Assembly (NCBI RefSeq): GCF_002368035.1
Contig: NZ_AP018222.1
Coordinates: forward strand, 1,211,701 to 1,275,700
Source: Nostoc linckia NIES-25
Lineage (GTDB): Bacteria; Cyanobacteriota; Cyanobacteriia; Cyanobacteriales; Nostocaceae
Length of the DNA: 64,000 bases
Direction of reading: 5' to 3'
The stretch's first letter is position 1; each line of letters begins with the position of its first letter. Below the pieces are notes generated by a model, which saw only the letters and a list, made by a program, of their open reading frames with translations, was not told the origin of the DNA and ran no database searches. A program made the position numbers and the translations under genes. Positions 28,201-35,599 of this stretch are shown here, piece after piece.

Positions 28201-28546
28201 GGTGTTTATGAATATTTTAGCTAATGCCATCGACGCTTTAGAAGAATCAAATAGCGGACGCAGTTTTGAGGAGATTAAAGCCAATCCCAACCGGATCGCA
28301 ATTACCACTTCAGTGGAAAATAATTTTATTAAAATTGCCATTGCTGATAATGGTCAGGGAATAAGTGAGTCAGTTAAACAAAAAATATTTGACCATCTAT
28401 TTACTACGAAAGCTGTAGGAAAAGGGACGGGGTTAGGATTGGCGATCGCTCACCAAATTATAGTAGAAAAACACGGCGGTTCTATCGAATGCAACTCCTC
28501 TCCCGGTCAAGGTACAGAATTTGCGATCTTCATTCCAATTCGATAA
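22289..28546 (+). CDS. Giant hybrid Ser/Thr kinase - AAA ATPase - sensor histidine kinase (HstK type)
   Basis: This protein of about 2085 residues joins two signalling enzymes. Residues ~5-270 are a Ser/Thr kinase (HKDIKPSNIL catalytic loop; DFS in place of DFG). An AAA_16 ATPase follows with P-loop GFSGIGKT (near 328) and Walker B VIFLDDLQW. Residues ~560-1330 are a helical TPR-like region. A GAF domain lies at ~1355-1515 and two PAS segments at ~1540-1790. The histidine kinase has phospho-acceptor His1832 in VAHEMNNPLGF, N-box NILANAIDAL and GTGLGLAI. No membrane helix is evident, so it is likely cytosolic. Such kinases are typical of Nostoc. The ATG at 22289 starts just before the kinase fold. 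No response regulator is adjacent. Confidence 0.93.
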   Translation: MINIPGYDLSEKLYDGSRTVVYRAVREIDSLPVVIKLLKNPYPSFSELVQFRNQYTIAKNLNYPGIIQTYSLEPYQNGYMLVMEDCGGISLKDYFANKNIVSIDEFLQIAIALSNTLDILYRERIIHKDIKPSNILINPETKQVKLIDFSIASLLARETQGLVNPNGLEGTLAYISPEQTGRMNRGIDYRTDFYSLGVTFYELLIGELPFTANDAMELLHCHIAKMPIALANKKEIPQVISDIVMKLMAKNAEERYQSAFGLRFDLENCLQQLRETGSIESFEIGYRDVCDRFIIPDKIYGRETEVSSLLQAFERVSLGTTEMMLVAGFSGIGKTAIVNEVHKPIVRQRGYFIKGKFDQFQRNIPFSAFVQAFRDLMGQLLTESDAQIQQWKNKILDAVGENGQVIIEVIPELDIIIGQQPPAIELSGMAAQNRFNLLFQNFTQVFASAEHPLVIFLDDLQWADSASLNLMQLLMVDAGHLFIIGAYRDNEVNTAHPLILALDEITKSQATINTITLAPLSQVQVNNLVADTLKCAEDLAWNLSVLIYQKTKGNPFFATQFLKALHQENLIQFDIELGCWQFDIAQVTTQAVTDDVVAFMALQLRKLPPSTQQVLQLGACIGNQFDLETLAIVSEHSQIETAASLWKALQEGLILPIGDIYKFYQQESLVIGDWSLEKSKKTTNGQGQMAVTYKFIHDRVQQAAYSLIPDDQKQATHLKIGQLLLQNTAPEAVELNVFDIVNQLNNGIALIDGIGDRYELAQLNLIAGKKAKVSTAYKAAIKYCAIGMEMLPEDSWQIAYDLTFKLYRECAECEYITGRFAEAERLFHQALQYTENKFDLAEIYGLQLALRSNQGVNLPAAYEAALSALSVMGMSIPATEEGQQALIATTLQEIHAKLETVQPADVFDLPEMTDAAKKVCMSILPNLWGAAYVGGNQALTILSILLMVRTSLTYGNAESSGCAYCLYGMMLTIQGDYRSAYEFGALGRKLDRHFNSIKFIPKTNNVFGHTINPYNRPLVENLAVYQQSLQASYETGDIGFGIWAVICLIWTMLLKGDYLSEVYAETEKYLSYVQQVNNVNMTHTFYLQQEFLLHLQGLLAEPDLLVNQSDRHILCLDVWHKNNFEAGINWYCFLKIQLLYLYGRYADAVEVAAIAEKTLASNLGLFPIILFHFYYPLSLAALYPQATPENQQHYWDVMQQHWQLLERWTQTCPENFLHQSLLVAAEMARVCGNYADAIACYDRAITAAKENHFTQIAALANELAAKFYIEWGKDRIAQEYITQAYYAYARWGAKAKVADLETRYPQLLAPILQQIRSPLSINETIFPFESVTCTSSGSSSSSVSHILDLKAILKASQTLSGEIELEKLLSSLLSIVIEDAGADKCVLMLLRDNRLLIKGSIIQGTEPVVFQRLPIEDSQEIPLKLIYKVKHNKQTVVLVDAMADCTLANDPYIVRQQPKSILCSPILHQGKLIGILYLENNLATGAFTSDRVELLNLICTQAAISLENARFYERSLEYAQQLERSLAELSTSNSRFEKLVDNVPGVVYQYQISADGAMSLTYISGECYELYEITAEEAIANVQLLLETMHPDDATSYQQSVINSMQTLTPFEWSGRIITASGIIKWIHAQARIEQKADGTVVWDGFLLDISEAKQAEKQLRTSQQRLQLLVQQTPLAVIEWDNNFQVTDWNPAAERMFGYTKQEALGHHFQFIVPQTIQAQLEQVSDDIISQKGGNYNINENLTKDGKIIICAWYNSPLVTADGEIIGVASLADDMTDVYEELRLRKLVEAELQQKAQELETALQNLQQAQLKMIQSEKMSALGNLVAGVAHEMNNPLGFIAASIKQAKPTVADIVEHLKLYQESFPNKSDEIIDHAEEIDLEYSLQDLPKMLDSMTIACERLKNISTSLRTFSRADKDYKVTFDIHEGIDSTILILKHRLKANEQHPAIEVITKYGNLPQVECFPGQLNQVFMNILANAIDALEESNSGRSFEEIKANPNRIAITTSVENNFIKIAIADNGQGISESVKQKIFDHLFTTKAVGKGTGLGLAIAHQIIVEKHGGSIECNSSPGQGTEFAIFIPIR

Positions 28547-28580
28547 TAAAGAGGGAAATTTATCCGAAAAGCAAATTGGC

Positions 28581-28892
28581 TTAGAACATGGGACTGTGTT
28601 CGTTATCCCAACACTTGCGATCGCGCCAGTCTCTGCCAGTATATTCGCATTCAGATGCATCATCTATCCAAGGAATTGATGTAGAGTGATGAAAGTTCCC
28701 TGCGGAAGTGGATAAATTAATAGTGGATACAGACAATAATGGCACTAAGAAGGATAAAGTTATCAAAGTAAAAATTGGTAAAGTAATTAAATATGCAATG
28801 AGTAGTATTATGTTCTTTTGAGTTGCATAAAAACTTGAACTTTTATCTTTTTGACTAATTTTTAAGCTTGGTTTTGAATTAAATAAAAGCAT
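28581..28892 (-). CDS. Small single-pass membrane protein with Cys-containing tail
   Basis: This 103-residue protein has one long hydrophobic segment at about residues 29-55 (IILLIAYLITLPIFTLITLS, then FLVPLL). It ends in a polar tail CEYTGRDWRDRKCWDNEHSP, with two cysteines that could form a disulphide outside the membrane. This kind of tail seems familiar from cyanobacterial hypothetical proteins, but I cannot name the family. It is convergent with the giant kinase gene. Start ATG with AGGG close upstream. Function unknown. Confidence 0.55.
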   Translation of the reverse strand: MLLFNSKPSLKISQKDKSSSFYATQKNIILLIAYLITLPIFTLITLSFLVPLLSVSTINLSTSAGNFHHSTSIPWIDDASECEYTGRDWRDRKCWDNEHSPMF

Positions 28893-29358
28893 AATACAAC
28901 CCTGTTAATGTCAGTTTATATAAAAATCAATTTGATTTTTTCCAAGCCAAGCTGACTCAGAGCTAGCCATAATAGGTTTTAGCTCTCAGTATACTTAGCA
29001 AGAGGCAAGTCAGATTTCTATATAATTCCGAATTTTTACGTAATAAGATTATTGGAGTTATATACTTGAATGTCAAAGGTGTAAATCAAGACTTCTTAAA
29101 AATTTTAATCTTTGGGCACTAAAAAATATTTTTTATGAAAATATGCTGAAGTGGTGGCTCTCGTCTCTGGGTAAATACTGAACAATTAAGCGGAAGGCGT
29201 TTTGCGTCTAGGATTTTCCGTTACCTGTGCTTATCATCCTTTGCTCCATGAAATACTCACAGGGGAAGATTTTTCAGGTAGGTGCTTGGGTTGGATTACC
29301 ACTCATTTGCGCTTTGCGCGTTACGATATAGTTAGAATTTTTTGGGAAAGTTGTTACA
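28893..29358. other. Spacer upstream of the antitoxin gene
   Basis: No supported gene is seen. A frame at 29202-29402 overlaps the antitoxin start and has no family look. A fragment resembling the GCGTTTyGCGTCTA repeat lies near 29197-29211. TACGATATAG at about 29320 could be a -10 region for the antitoxin gene. Confidence 0.4.
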
Positions 29359-29643
29359 ATGCAGCGCTTTTCTGTTACAGAAATCCAAAATACTCACAGT
29401 GAAGTTTTAAACCAAGCTGCTATTGAGCCTGTTTTAATAACAGAAGAATCGCAACCTAGTTACGTGATTATGTCCGCCGAAAACTACGAGCAATTAATCA
29501 ACCGACTTGCTCAATTAGAAGATTTAATTATAGGTCAACAAGCTCAAACTGCACTCTCTAACTCACGTATGGTTGGTACAGAAACTTTTACAGTAGAACT
29601 CAAGCGTTTGGCTGCGCTTGATGATAATACCAATTTTCTGTGA
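29359..29643 (+). CDS. Phd/YefM-family antitoxin, no toxin partner
   Basis: This 94-residue protein fits the Phd/YefM type II antitoxin fold: MQRFSVTEIQNTHSEVLNQA (N-terminal DNA-binding region), then PVLITEESQPSYVIMSAENY, the classic YefM core strand and helix. The C-terminal half (~45-94) would normally wrap a RelE/ParE or Doc-type toxin. No toxin gene follows; 14 bases beyond the stop the sequence becomes a truncated copy of a MITE. Alone it could be an orphan antitoxin or a solitary repressor. Start ATG with a GGGAAAG site upstream. Confidence 0.75.
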   Translation: MQRFSVTEIQNTHSEVLNQAAIEPVLITEESQPSYVIMSAENYEQLINRLAQLEDLIIGQQAQTALSNSRMVGTETFTVELKRLAALDDNTNFL

Positions 29644-29656
29644 AGCTGCAAATTAT

Positions 29657-29812
29657 TTTTACCCCACCCCCAACCCCTCCCCTTGGCAAGGGGAGGGGCG
29701 ATTTTGGCTTTAGACAAAATCGGGGTGGGGTAACGCGGATCTTGATGGTAAGTGAGAGAACTGGATATCACATCTTTATAAGGGTTTCACGCTAAGTTGA
29801 CATCAATGAGCC
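29657..29812. mobile_element. Second, left-truncated copy of the 1655 MITE
   Basis: From TTTTTACCCCACCCC to AAGTTGACATCAATGAGC this matches 1702-1856 over about 155 bases, including GGTAACGCGGATCTTGATG. The left inverted end is missing; the antitoxin gene ends at that point. About a dozen base differences separate the copies. Confidence 0.85.
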
Positions 29813-29841
29813 TAGCGTTCGCACTCCTCAAAAACCAAAAT

Positions 29842-29877
29842 GCGATGTCTGACGACAAGGCGTTTCGCGTCTACGCC
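29842..29877. repeat. Dispersed GTCTGACGACAAG repeat, second copy
   Basis: GCGATGTCTGACGACAAGGC and the following GTTTCGCGTCTACGCC match the inverse of 1561-1594 with few changes. Confidence 0.8.
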
Positions 29878-29903
29878 TGATTGTGTATGATATCAAAATT
29901 CAT

Positions 29904-29932
29904 GTAGAGACGTTGCAATGCAACGTCTCTAC
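29904..29932. repeat. GTAGAGACG palindrome, copy 1
   Basis: GTAGAGACGTTGC/GCAACGTCTCTAC is a perfect inverted repeat with almost no loop. Related palindromes are at 30792, 37997 and 60411. Confidence 0.85.
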
Positions 29933-29964
29933 TGCAATTCGGTAAGGTCTAAAATTCTGTTAGT

Positions 29965-30702
29965 TCAACCTCTGCGAACAGCAATTGTATAACTCGGCCG
30001 CTGTGTAGCTTCTCGCCGACTTTTAACCAATCGAAAATCATTATCTATATATAAATGTTCTAGAAAAGAAGTAGCTAGGTAGGCTTTTTCAAATTTTTTG
30101 ACAGTATTTCTGTCCATATCTTCTAATTCGAGTTCTTGCTGTAAATCTATCTTTGAGGATGTTTTTTTCAATTTAGATTCGACATTTTTTGTAACCCAGT
30201 TGTCTGCATCCTCAATAGTTAATGGAACTTCTCGATTCGCCAATGACTGAAATATGCCAACATTTTTGATATTCCATTGCTCATTTTCAACTGAATATTG
30301 TTGCACTATCATTAAGTCATAAGCTGGTAGTTTTGACGCAAATTTTCGCCAAAAACCAGACTGATGTCCTGGTGCAAAACGGGCGATATTTGCATAGTAT
30401 CCATCATTATGAAAAATTTGGTAAGACTGCTCGTGTATCCTACCAGGTAAAATGTCTTGAAAAGGAATAGTAGACCATATCGGCACCCAAACTCCGATGG
30501 CGATCGCCACTTGTTCTGCAACTTTCGGAAAGGGATTACGTTGACTTAATTCTGCACAATATGGCGCTAATTCGTTTTTATAAAATTCTACTTTGGCTTT
30601 TAATGGATCTAAATCCCGGCCTTTAACAATTTCTATAATCTTATTTTTAATTTCTCCCGTACTCCAAGATGTTAATTCTTTGGAAGTTGTAATATTTCCC
30701 AT
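29965..30702 (-). CDS. Conserved hypothetical protein, possibly fibrillin-like
   Basis: This protein of about 245 residues has no signal peptide or membrane segment. The central part (RNPFPKVAEQVAIAIGVWVP, then IWSTIPFQDILPG) and the aromatic stretch IFHNDGYYANIARFAPG recall lipid-associated PAP/fibrillin-type beta-barrels, but this is weak. The C-terminal half is rich in Lys/Glu (LQQELELEDMDRNTVKKFEK). I start it at the ATG at 30702, preceded by AAGGA, rather than at a TTG nine codons earlier. It is followed by a cluster of repeats and lies downstream of a small acidic protein gene on the same strand. Function unknown. Confidence 0.7.
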   Translation of the reverse strand: MGNITTSKELTSWSTGEIKNKIIEIVKGRDLDPLKAKVEFYKNELAPYCAELSQRNPFPKVAEQVAIAIGVWVPIWSTIPFQDILPGRIHEQSYQIFHNDGYYANIARFAPGHQSGFWRKFASKLPAYDLMIVQQYSVENEQWNIKNVGIFQSLANREVPLTIEDADNWVTKNVESKLKKTSSKIDLQQELELEDMDRNTVKKFEKAYLATSFLEHLYIDNDFRLVKSRREATQRPSYTIAVRRG

Positions 30703-30791
30703 TACAGCCGATCCTTGGAGAATTTCCAAATAATGAAAGATAGGATAACACAGAGGTAGGGAGATGGGGAGATGAGGAGAATTCCTAACAC

Positions 30792-30823
30792 TTGTAGAGA
30801 CGCGATTAATCGCGTCTCTACAA
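30792..30823. repeat. GTAGAGACG palindrome, copy 2
   Basis: TTGTAGAGACGCGATT and AATCGCGTCTCTACAA form a perfect 32-base palindrome between two minus-strand genes. The arms carry the same GTAGAGACG outer sequence as the other copies but a different centre. Confidence 0.85.
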
Positions 30824-30860
30824 CTCGCAATTCCTTATCCCCTCATTTTTCAATGGCCGA

Positions 30861-31199
30861 CTACCACCAAACTCGATTTCCATTTTCGTCAACTCGCGCT
30901 TGGCGAATTACGTCGGAAATTTCTTCAGCATCTTTAACGTGGTGGAGTGCTTTCTTTTCGCCGTCGGGTTCATCGACAACAAAGTAAGTGGGGACTGTAA
31001 TTTCGTCGCCTGTAATATCTGGTACGTGATCGACAGCAACCTGTTGAGCCTTTTCTTCAACGGATTGAGGCTTATCAGAGATTTTATCTCCAGGATTTGC
31101 AGTTAAGTTTCTTTCTTTTGCAGTTGGCTCTTCGCGAGAATGCCAATCTTCGCTCACTGGTTGATTAATTTGATTTTCTTCATGTTTATTATCAGTCAT
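30861..31199 (-). CDS. Small acidic hydrophilic protein, unknown
   Basis: This protein of about 112 residues is very polar and acidic, probably disordered in its first half (NKHEENQINQPVSEDWHSRE). A more ordered C-terminal part follows (EITVPTYFVVDEPDGEKKAL, then HHVKDAEEISDVIRQ). There are no Cys, signal or membrane segments. I take the ATG at 31199 as start because the preceding in-frame residues look unrelated. No family recognised. It lies between the metal-transporter gene mntC and the hypothetical gene at 29965. Confidence 0.6.
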   Translation of the reverse strand: MTDNKHEENQINQPVSEDWHSREEPTAKERNLTANPGDKISDKPQSVEEKAQQVAVDHVPDITGDEITVPTYFVVDEPDGEKKALHHVKDAEEISDVIRQARVDENGNRVWW

Positions 31200-31372
31200 G
31201 GCTTTTTCAGGTACTAATAAATGTGCGTTTACTAGTAACACTTTAGGAAATCAAAGCCATAAAGAGTTCTTTCTCTAGAAAGAGTTTAAGAACAAATTTG
31301 AAAAGTACATATCTTAAGTTAGATATTAATTCAGAGGTTATTTATAAACCTCTGACTTTAGAAATAACTAAT

Positions 31373-32392
31373 TTACTTCTTAGGATTAAAGGGCGTATAT
31401 TTTCCCCCCAATGCTTCTACGATGGTACGGGTATTTGCCTCCATCATCTTGATGTAGGAATCTCCATCACTTCCTTTTGCACCAATTGAATCGGAATAAA
31501 GTTGATTTGGTGCTAATTTCACTCCTGCTTCTTGGGCAACGGTTTTAATTAAAGCTGGATTAATTGTAGTTTCAGCGAAAATTGCGGGAACGCCGATTTT
31601 TTTAACTGACTCTACCAATCGCTTGACTGTTTGTGCGCTTGGCTGTTCTTCAGTACTAATGCCTATTAAAGTACCTGCGATCGCAATTCCATAAGCACGT
31701 CCATAATATTGGAATGCATCGTGAGTTGTGATTAGTCTGCGTTTATCTGGTGGGATAGTTTGAATCTGTTGATTAATCCAGCTATGCAACTGTTTTAATT
31801 CATTAGTCAGTTGCAATGCATTTTGAGTCAATTCTTCTTTATCTTCAGGCGATAATTCAATCAAAGCATCTCGAATGGCATTAGTCATAGCGATCGCATT
31901 TTCCGCACTACCCCAAACATGAGGATCTGGCACGACTTCGCCTTTGCCTTTGTCTAACTGCAAAGATTTAACAGCTTCCCCCACCGCTAACTTCCGTGCC
32001 TTTTCACCAGAAGCATTCATTAACTTAATCAATCCCGGTTCTAGGTTGTAGCCGTTATATAAAATTAAGTCCGCTTGTTCCAAAACCCTAGTGTCTGCTG
32101 GTACTGGTTCGTAAACGTGCGGATCGGCACCCGGTTTGAGGATTCCACGTACTTCAATTTCATCTCCTCCAACCTCTTGCGCCAAATCGGCAATGATAGT
32201 GCTAGTTGCAACCACTCGTGGCTGATTCTCTCCCTTGGCAGTGTCGCGGTTAGAGTCTTTCTCGGTACAACTAAATAAAGCCAAAGGCACAAGCATTCCC
32301 AAACAAACCCGCAAAAGAATTTTTTTCTTGTTCGTGTTGCTAATCACCTTACTGTCAAGGTTACTGCCTTCTATCTGTGGTATTAGTTTCAT
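31373..32392 (-). CDS. mntC: Manganese ABC transporter, substrate-binding lipoprotein
   Basis: This 339-residue cluster A-I binding protein starts with a hydrophobic signal and a lipobox-like LALFSC (Cys42), so it is lipid-anchored outside the inner membrane. Metal ligands appear as His in ADPHVYEP, His in PDPHVWGS, Glu in AIFAETTINP and Asp in LYSDSIG. This His2-Glu-Asp set is that of manganese proteins (MntC/PsaA). The His-rich loop of zinc proteins (ZnuA) is absent. It delivers Mn2+ to the permease encoded by the divergent mntA-mntB genes, with the photosystem II oxygen-evolving cluster as the main user. A zinc role is not excluded. Confidence 0.85.
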   Translation of the reverse strand: MKLIPQIEGSNLDSKVISNTNKKKILLRVCLGMLVPLALFSCTEKDSNRDTAKGENQPRVVATSTIIADLAQEVGGDEIEVRGILKPGADPHVYEPVPADTRVLEQADLILYNGYNLEPGLIKLMNASGEKARKLAVGEAVKSLQLDKGKGEVVPDPHVWGSAENAIAMTNAIRDALIELSPEDKEELTQNALQLTNELKQLHSWINQQIQTIPPDKRRLITTHDAFQYYGRAYGIAIAGTLIGISTEEQPSAQTVKRLVESVKKIGVPAIFAETTINPALIKTVAQEAGVKLAPNQLYSDSIGAKGSDGDSYIKMMEANTRTIVEALGGKYTPFNPKK

Positions 32393-32481
32393 TTATCTCG
32401 GATATTACATCTATTTATAGATTTTTTCATATTTCTCTCATTTTTATAGTAAGCTCAAGAAATGAATATTTAAAAGCAGTT
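32393..32481. promoter_or_regulatory. Divergent mntC / mntA promoter region
   Basis: Only about 90 A/T-rich bases separate the two genes, so both promoters must lie here or overlap the gene ends. No Fur/Zur-like or Mn-regulator palindrome was recognised. Confidence 0.45.
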
Positions 32482-33309
32482 ATGAAAAACGTCCCTTTTA
32501 CAGCTAAATTTCCTTTCTTTCCAGTAAATACGCCAGAATTATCGGCAAAAACTATCAAGGCTTCTGATATGAGTTCCACAGCAGCAATTAACATCGCCCA
32601 TGTAGGGGTACATTACCGCACGCAAGAAGCCTTAAGGGACGTTAACTGTATTATCAAACCGGGAAGACTGACGGGTATTTTTGGCCCCAACGGTGCAGGC
32701 AAAAGTACGTTGATGAAGTCAATGTTGGGCTTAGTTCCAGTAACTAGTGGCACAGTACTATATCAGGGTAAACCCTTAATGCAACAATTAGATAGAGTTG
32801 CATACGTACCACAGCGTAGCCAAATTGACTGGACTTACCCCGCTACCGTTTGGGATGTAGTGATGATGGGAAGGGTGAAGAAAACAGGATGGTTGCGTAG
32901 CTTCTCATCAGTTAGTCGCCAGGTAGCCAAAAATGCCCTCCAAAGAGTTGGAATGATTGAATATTGCGATCGCCCCATCGGACAATTATCAGGAGGACAG
33001 CAACAACGCGTATTCTTAGCCCGTGCTTTAACCCAGCAAGCAGAAATTTTCTGTTTTGATGAACCTTTGGTAGGCATCGATCAAAAAACGCAATCAGTTG
33101 TTTTTGAAGTTTTTCATGAACTCGCTGCCGATCGCAAAATCGTGTTAGTAGTCAACCACGATTTAGGAGAATCCATCGCCCATTTTGATGACTTAATATT
33201 ACTAAATCGCGAACTAGTCGCCACAGGTTCCCGCCAACAAGTACTCACAGAACAAAATCTCAATCTTGCTTATGGCGGCAAAGTAATGTACTTTTCTGAT
33301 GCGGCATAG
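32482..33309 (+). CDS. mntA: Manganese ABC transporter, ATP-binding protein
   Basis: This protein of about 275 residues is a complete ABC ATPase: Walker A GPNGAGKST (near 71), Q-loop VPQRSQ, signature LSGGQQQR (near 170), Walker B FCFDEPLVGID and a switch His (VNHDLGE). It powers metal import through the permease encoded next. The first ~30 residues before the ATPase core are unusual, so an ATG at 32569 remains possible as start. It is divergent from mntC and followed after 223 bases of repeats by mntB. Confidence 0.88.
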   Translation: MKNVPFTAKFPFFPVNTPELSAKTIKASDMSSTAAINIAHVGVHYRTQEALRDVNCIIKPGRLTGIFGPNGAGKSTLMKSMLGLVPVTSGTVLYQGKPLMQQLDRVAYVPQRSQIDWTYPATVWDVVMMGRVKKTGWLRSFSSVSRQVAKNALQRVGMIEYCDRPIGQLSGGQQQRVFLARALTQQAEIFCFDEPLVGIDQKTQSVVFEVFHELAADRKIVLVVNHDLGESIAHFDDLILLNRELVATGSRQQVLTEQNLNLAYGGKVMYFSDAA

Positions 33310-33530
33310 GTGGGGATTGGGGATTGGGGACTGGGGATTGGGGACTGGGGATTGGGGGAAAAGGGCAAGGGTCAAGGGGCAAAGGTAAGATCCCCCCTTT
33401 TCCCTTTAACCTTTCCCCTTTAACCTTTCCCCTTTAACCTTTCCCCTTTAACCTTTTCCCTTTAACCTTTTCCCTTTTCCCTTTAACCTTTTCCCTACCC
33501 GAAGGGTTTTTACTAATGACTAGTGACAAA
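33310..33530. repeat. Repeat block inside the mntA-mntB operon
   Basis: Tandem GGGGATTGGGGACT units (33312-33358) are followed by GGGAAAAGGGCAAGG and at least five CTTTAACCTTTCCC-type units. It closes with CCCTACCCGAAGGGTTTT near 33493-33510. The last part recurs at 49455-49475 and, inverted, at 62403-62425. No ORF. Confidence 0.85.
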
Positions 33531-33532
33531 AT

Positions 33533-34378
33533 ATGTTAGAAGCGTTAATTGAGCCGTTAAGCTCCGGCTTTATGCAGCGGGCGCTGGCGATCGCGATTTT
33601 AGTTGGTTTGTTGTGTGCGGTGGTTGGTAGTTATTTGATGGTGCAGCGATTGGCATTGCTGGGCGATGCAATTAGTCATTCGGTTTTGCCAGGACTAGCG
33701 ATCGCTTTTATGTTGGGAGCCAATATATATATCGGGGCGTTTATTGCCGGAGTTGTGAGTACAATGGCGATCGCCTGGATTAGAGTGCGATCGCCAATTA
33801 AAGAAGATGCGGCAATGGGCATAGTTTTTTCAGCGTTCTTTGCCCTTGGTATCACTTTAATTACTGTGATTCAAAAAGATAACAAAATTGACCTGAATCA
33901 CTTTTTATTCGGTAATATTCTCAGCGTTACTGTTGATGAAGTGCGCCACACTGCCATTATCGCAGCTATTGTTCTCACAGTAGTTTTTTTGATATACAAA
34001 GAGCTTTTATTTTACACCTTTGACCCGTTAGGCGCTCAAGCCGCAGGTTTGCCAGTCAATTTGCTTAACTTTGGATTGATGCTTTTGATTGCTTTAACAA
34101 TTGTCGCTAGCATGACAACTGTAGGAGTAATTTTAGTACTTTCACTTTTGATTACACCAGGAGCTACTGCTTATTTACTAGTGAAACGTCTCAACCAAGT
34201 AATGATTTTGGGTGCGGTAATTGGCGTAATTTCTAGTATTAGCGGGATGTATCTCAGCTACTATTATAATTTGCCTTCTGGCCCAGCAATTGTTTTGGTA
34301 GTTTCGGGATTATTTTTATTAGCGTTATTATTTAGTCCCAAACACGGTGTTTTGATACCAAGCGGGAATAAAAAATAG
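33533..34378 (+). CDS. mntB: Manganese ABC transporter, membrane permease
   Basis: This 281-residue protein of the ABC-3 family has about eight to nine membrane helices, for example AILVGLLCAVVGSYLMVQRL and LLIALTIVASMTTVGVILVL. The conserved family segment LALLGDAISHSVLPGLA lies near residue 45. It forms the channel for Mn2+ with MntA and MntC. ATG start; the spacer before it is filled by a dispersed repeat, so its translation signals are weak. Confidence 0.88.
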   Translation: MLEALIEPLSSGFMQRALAIAILVGLLCAVVGSYLMVQRLALLGDAISHSVLPGLAIAFMLGANIYIGAFIAGVVSTMAIAWIRVRSPIKEDAAMGIVFSAFFALGITLITVIQKDNKIDLNHFLFGNILSVTVDEVRHTAIIAAIVLTVVFLIYKELLFYTFDPLGAQAAGLPVNLLNFGLMLLIALTIVASMTTVGVILVLSLLITPGATAYLLVKRLNQVMILGAVIGVISSISGMYLSYYYNLPSGPAIVLVVSGLFLLALLFSPKHGVLIPSGNKK

Positions 34379-34385
34379 ATTTTCC

Positions 34386-34892
34386 CTATTGGTTGTACAG
34401 CCCATAAGATGATTTAACTGCCCATTGTTCGCCAGTTCTTTCCAAATAAAGCAAATCCCCACACTGGGGTGGCCCCGCTGGACAATGGGCTGTTATTTGA
34501 ATTAATGCTTGTGAAAAATCTAAAGATAATCCTGGTCGAGTCAAAGTATATATAATAGACCATCTATAATCGTAGCCTTTTGAAATTTTATCGGACTCTT
34601 CCTCGGAAATTAGAGTGATTTGAGGATTTGTCAGAAATTGAGTTAATAAGCAAGGTTGATTGTTGATTGAAATCCAATCTTCATAAGTATCTTTTTGAAG
34701 ATTCGCGAAACCTACAATCCTCATTCCATGAATAAAGATTTCTGGAATCCGCAGAAATTCCCAAGAAATATCTGGTTTCAAAGAAGTTTTAGTTATTAGA
34801 TAACTATTAGACATTTCAACTAAGAAATCTTCTTTCTTCATTGAATGATTGATGACAGCAGACAAAACTTGTGATTCGGATGGCGATCGCAT
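34386..34892 (-). CDS. Hypothetical protein with a PxCGDLL tail motif
   Basis: This 168-residue soluble protein is not one I recognise. It contains Trp- and Ile-rich segments (DISWEFLRIPEIFIHGMRIV) and a C-terminal part with two Cys (ITAHCPAGPPQCGDLLYLER). It converges on mntB with only seven bases between the stop codons. The start codon sits inside a GCGATCGC octamer, so a later Met (MKKEDFLVE) is an alternative. Function unknown. Confidence 0.6.
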   Translation of the reverse strand: MRSPSESQVLSAVINHSMKKEDFLVEMSNSYLITKTSLKPDISWEFLRIPEIFIHGMRIVGFANLQKDTYEDWISINNQPCLLTQFLTNPQITLISEEESDKISKGYDYRWSIIYTLTRPGLSLDFSQALIQITAHCPAGPPQCGDLLYLERTGEQWAVKSSYGLYNQ

Positions 34893-35599
34893 ATATAGGA
34901 TTTATCGTTCTAGTGAGGTACAAGGTAGGGGCGCATAGCTATGCGCCCCTACAAATTTCTGTACTCATGTGATTGGGAACCGCTATAGTCATAAATGAAA
35001 GTTTTCCAATAATAAACAATATTTATTGCTGAAATTTATGTAAGCTATTGTCAGGTAAAAAGACTATATTGTAGGAGTTCAGCAATGCGCTTTAGCCCTA
35101 CAACATATCAAGCTCAAGTAAGCGTATTCTAACCTCGATCTCATCTACTACTTTAGCCTTAACAGCACAGAGCGATTATCTTCTATAGCAATCCCAAATC
35201 ATTCGTGAGAAACAAGATCCCCGATTTCTTAAAGAAATCGGGGATCTAAACACCGCGAATTTTCACAAATCACATAGGATTGCCATATAAACAGCTATTT
35301 TAAGTCAAGTAGGACGAAAACATCCACCCTAAGATAGATAATTTATTTATAGTAAATACTAAATTTAGCAACATTATCTATCACCACCATAGTTTTTATC
35401 AATATCAAAAGCTCTAGTATAAAGCAGCAAATAAGAATAAGATAAGATGTTAATTAGCGCCTGTAGCGATTAGTGCTTCATTGGCTTAAATTTGTCGGTA
35501 ATCAGGTCAAGTAATCCGAAAAGTTAAAGGAAACAAACCCTTAACTTTTCAGTTTACTGTGCCACAGAAAGTTGGCTAACTATTGGATATTGGGAAATA
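34893..35599. other. Spacer with three hairpins, no gene
   Basis: Palindromes are GTAGGGGCGCATAG/CTATGCGCCCCTAC at 34925-34952, a GATCCCCGATTTCTT/AAGAAATCGGGGATC hairpin at about 35211-35247, and AAAAGTTAAAGG paired with CCCTTAACTTTT at 35519-35549. The last lies 50 bases before the next gene and could act as an attenuator or leader hairpin. The rest is plain A/T-rich DNA. Confidence 0.55.

Noticed and set aside
29202..29402. Plus-strand ORF of 66 codons before the antitoxin
   Set aside because: It overlaps the antitoxin start in another frame, has no family resemblance and includes part of a dispersed repeat.
33310..33530. Tandem CTTTAACCTTTCCC units considered as a CRISPR-like array
   Set aside because: Units follow each other directly without unique spacers, and no cas gene is present.
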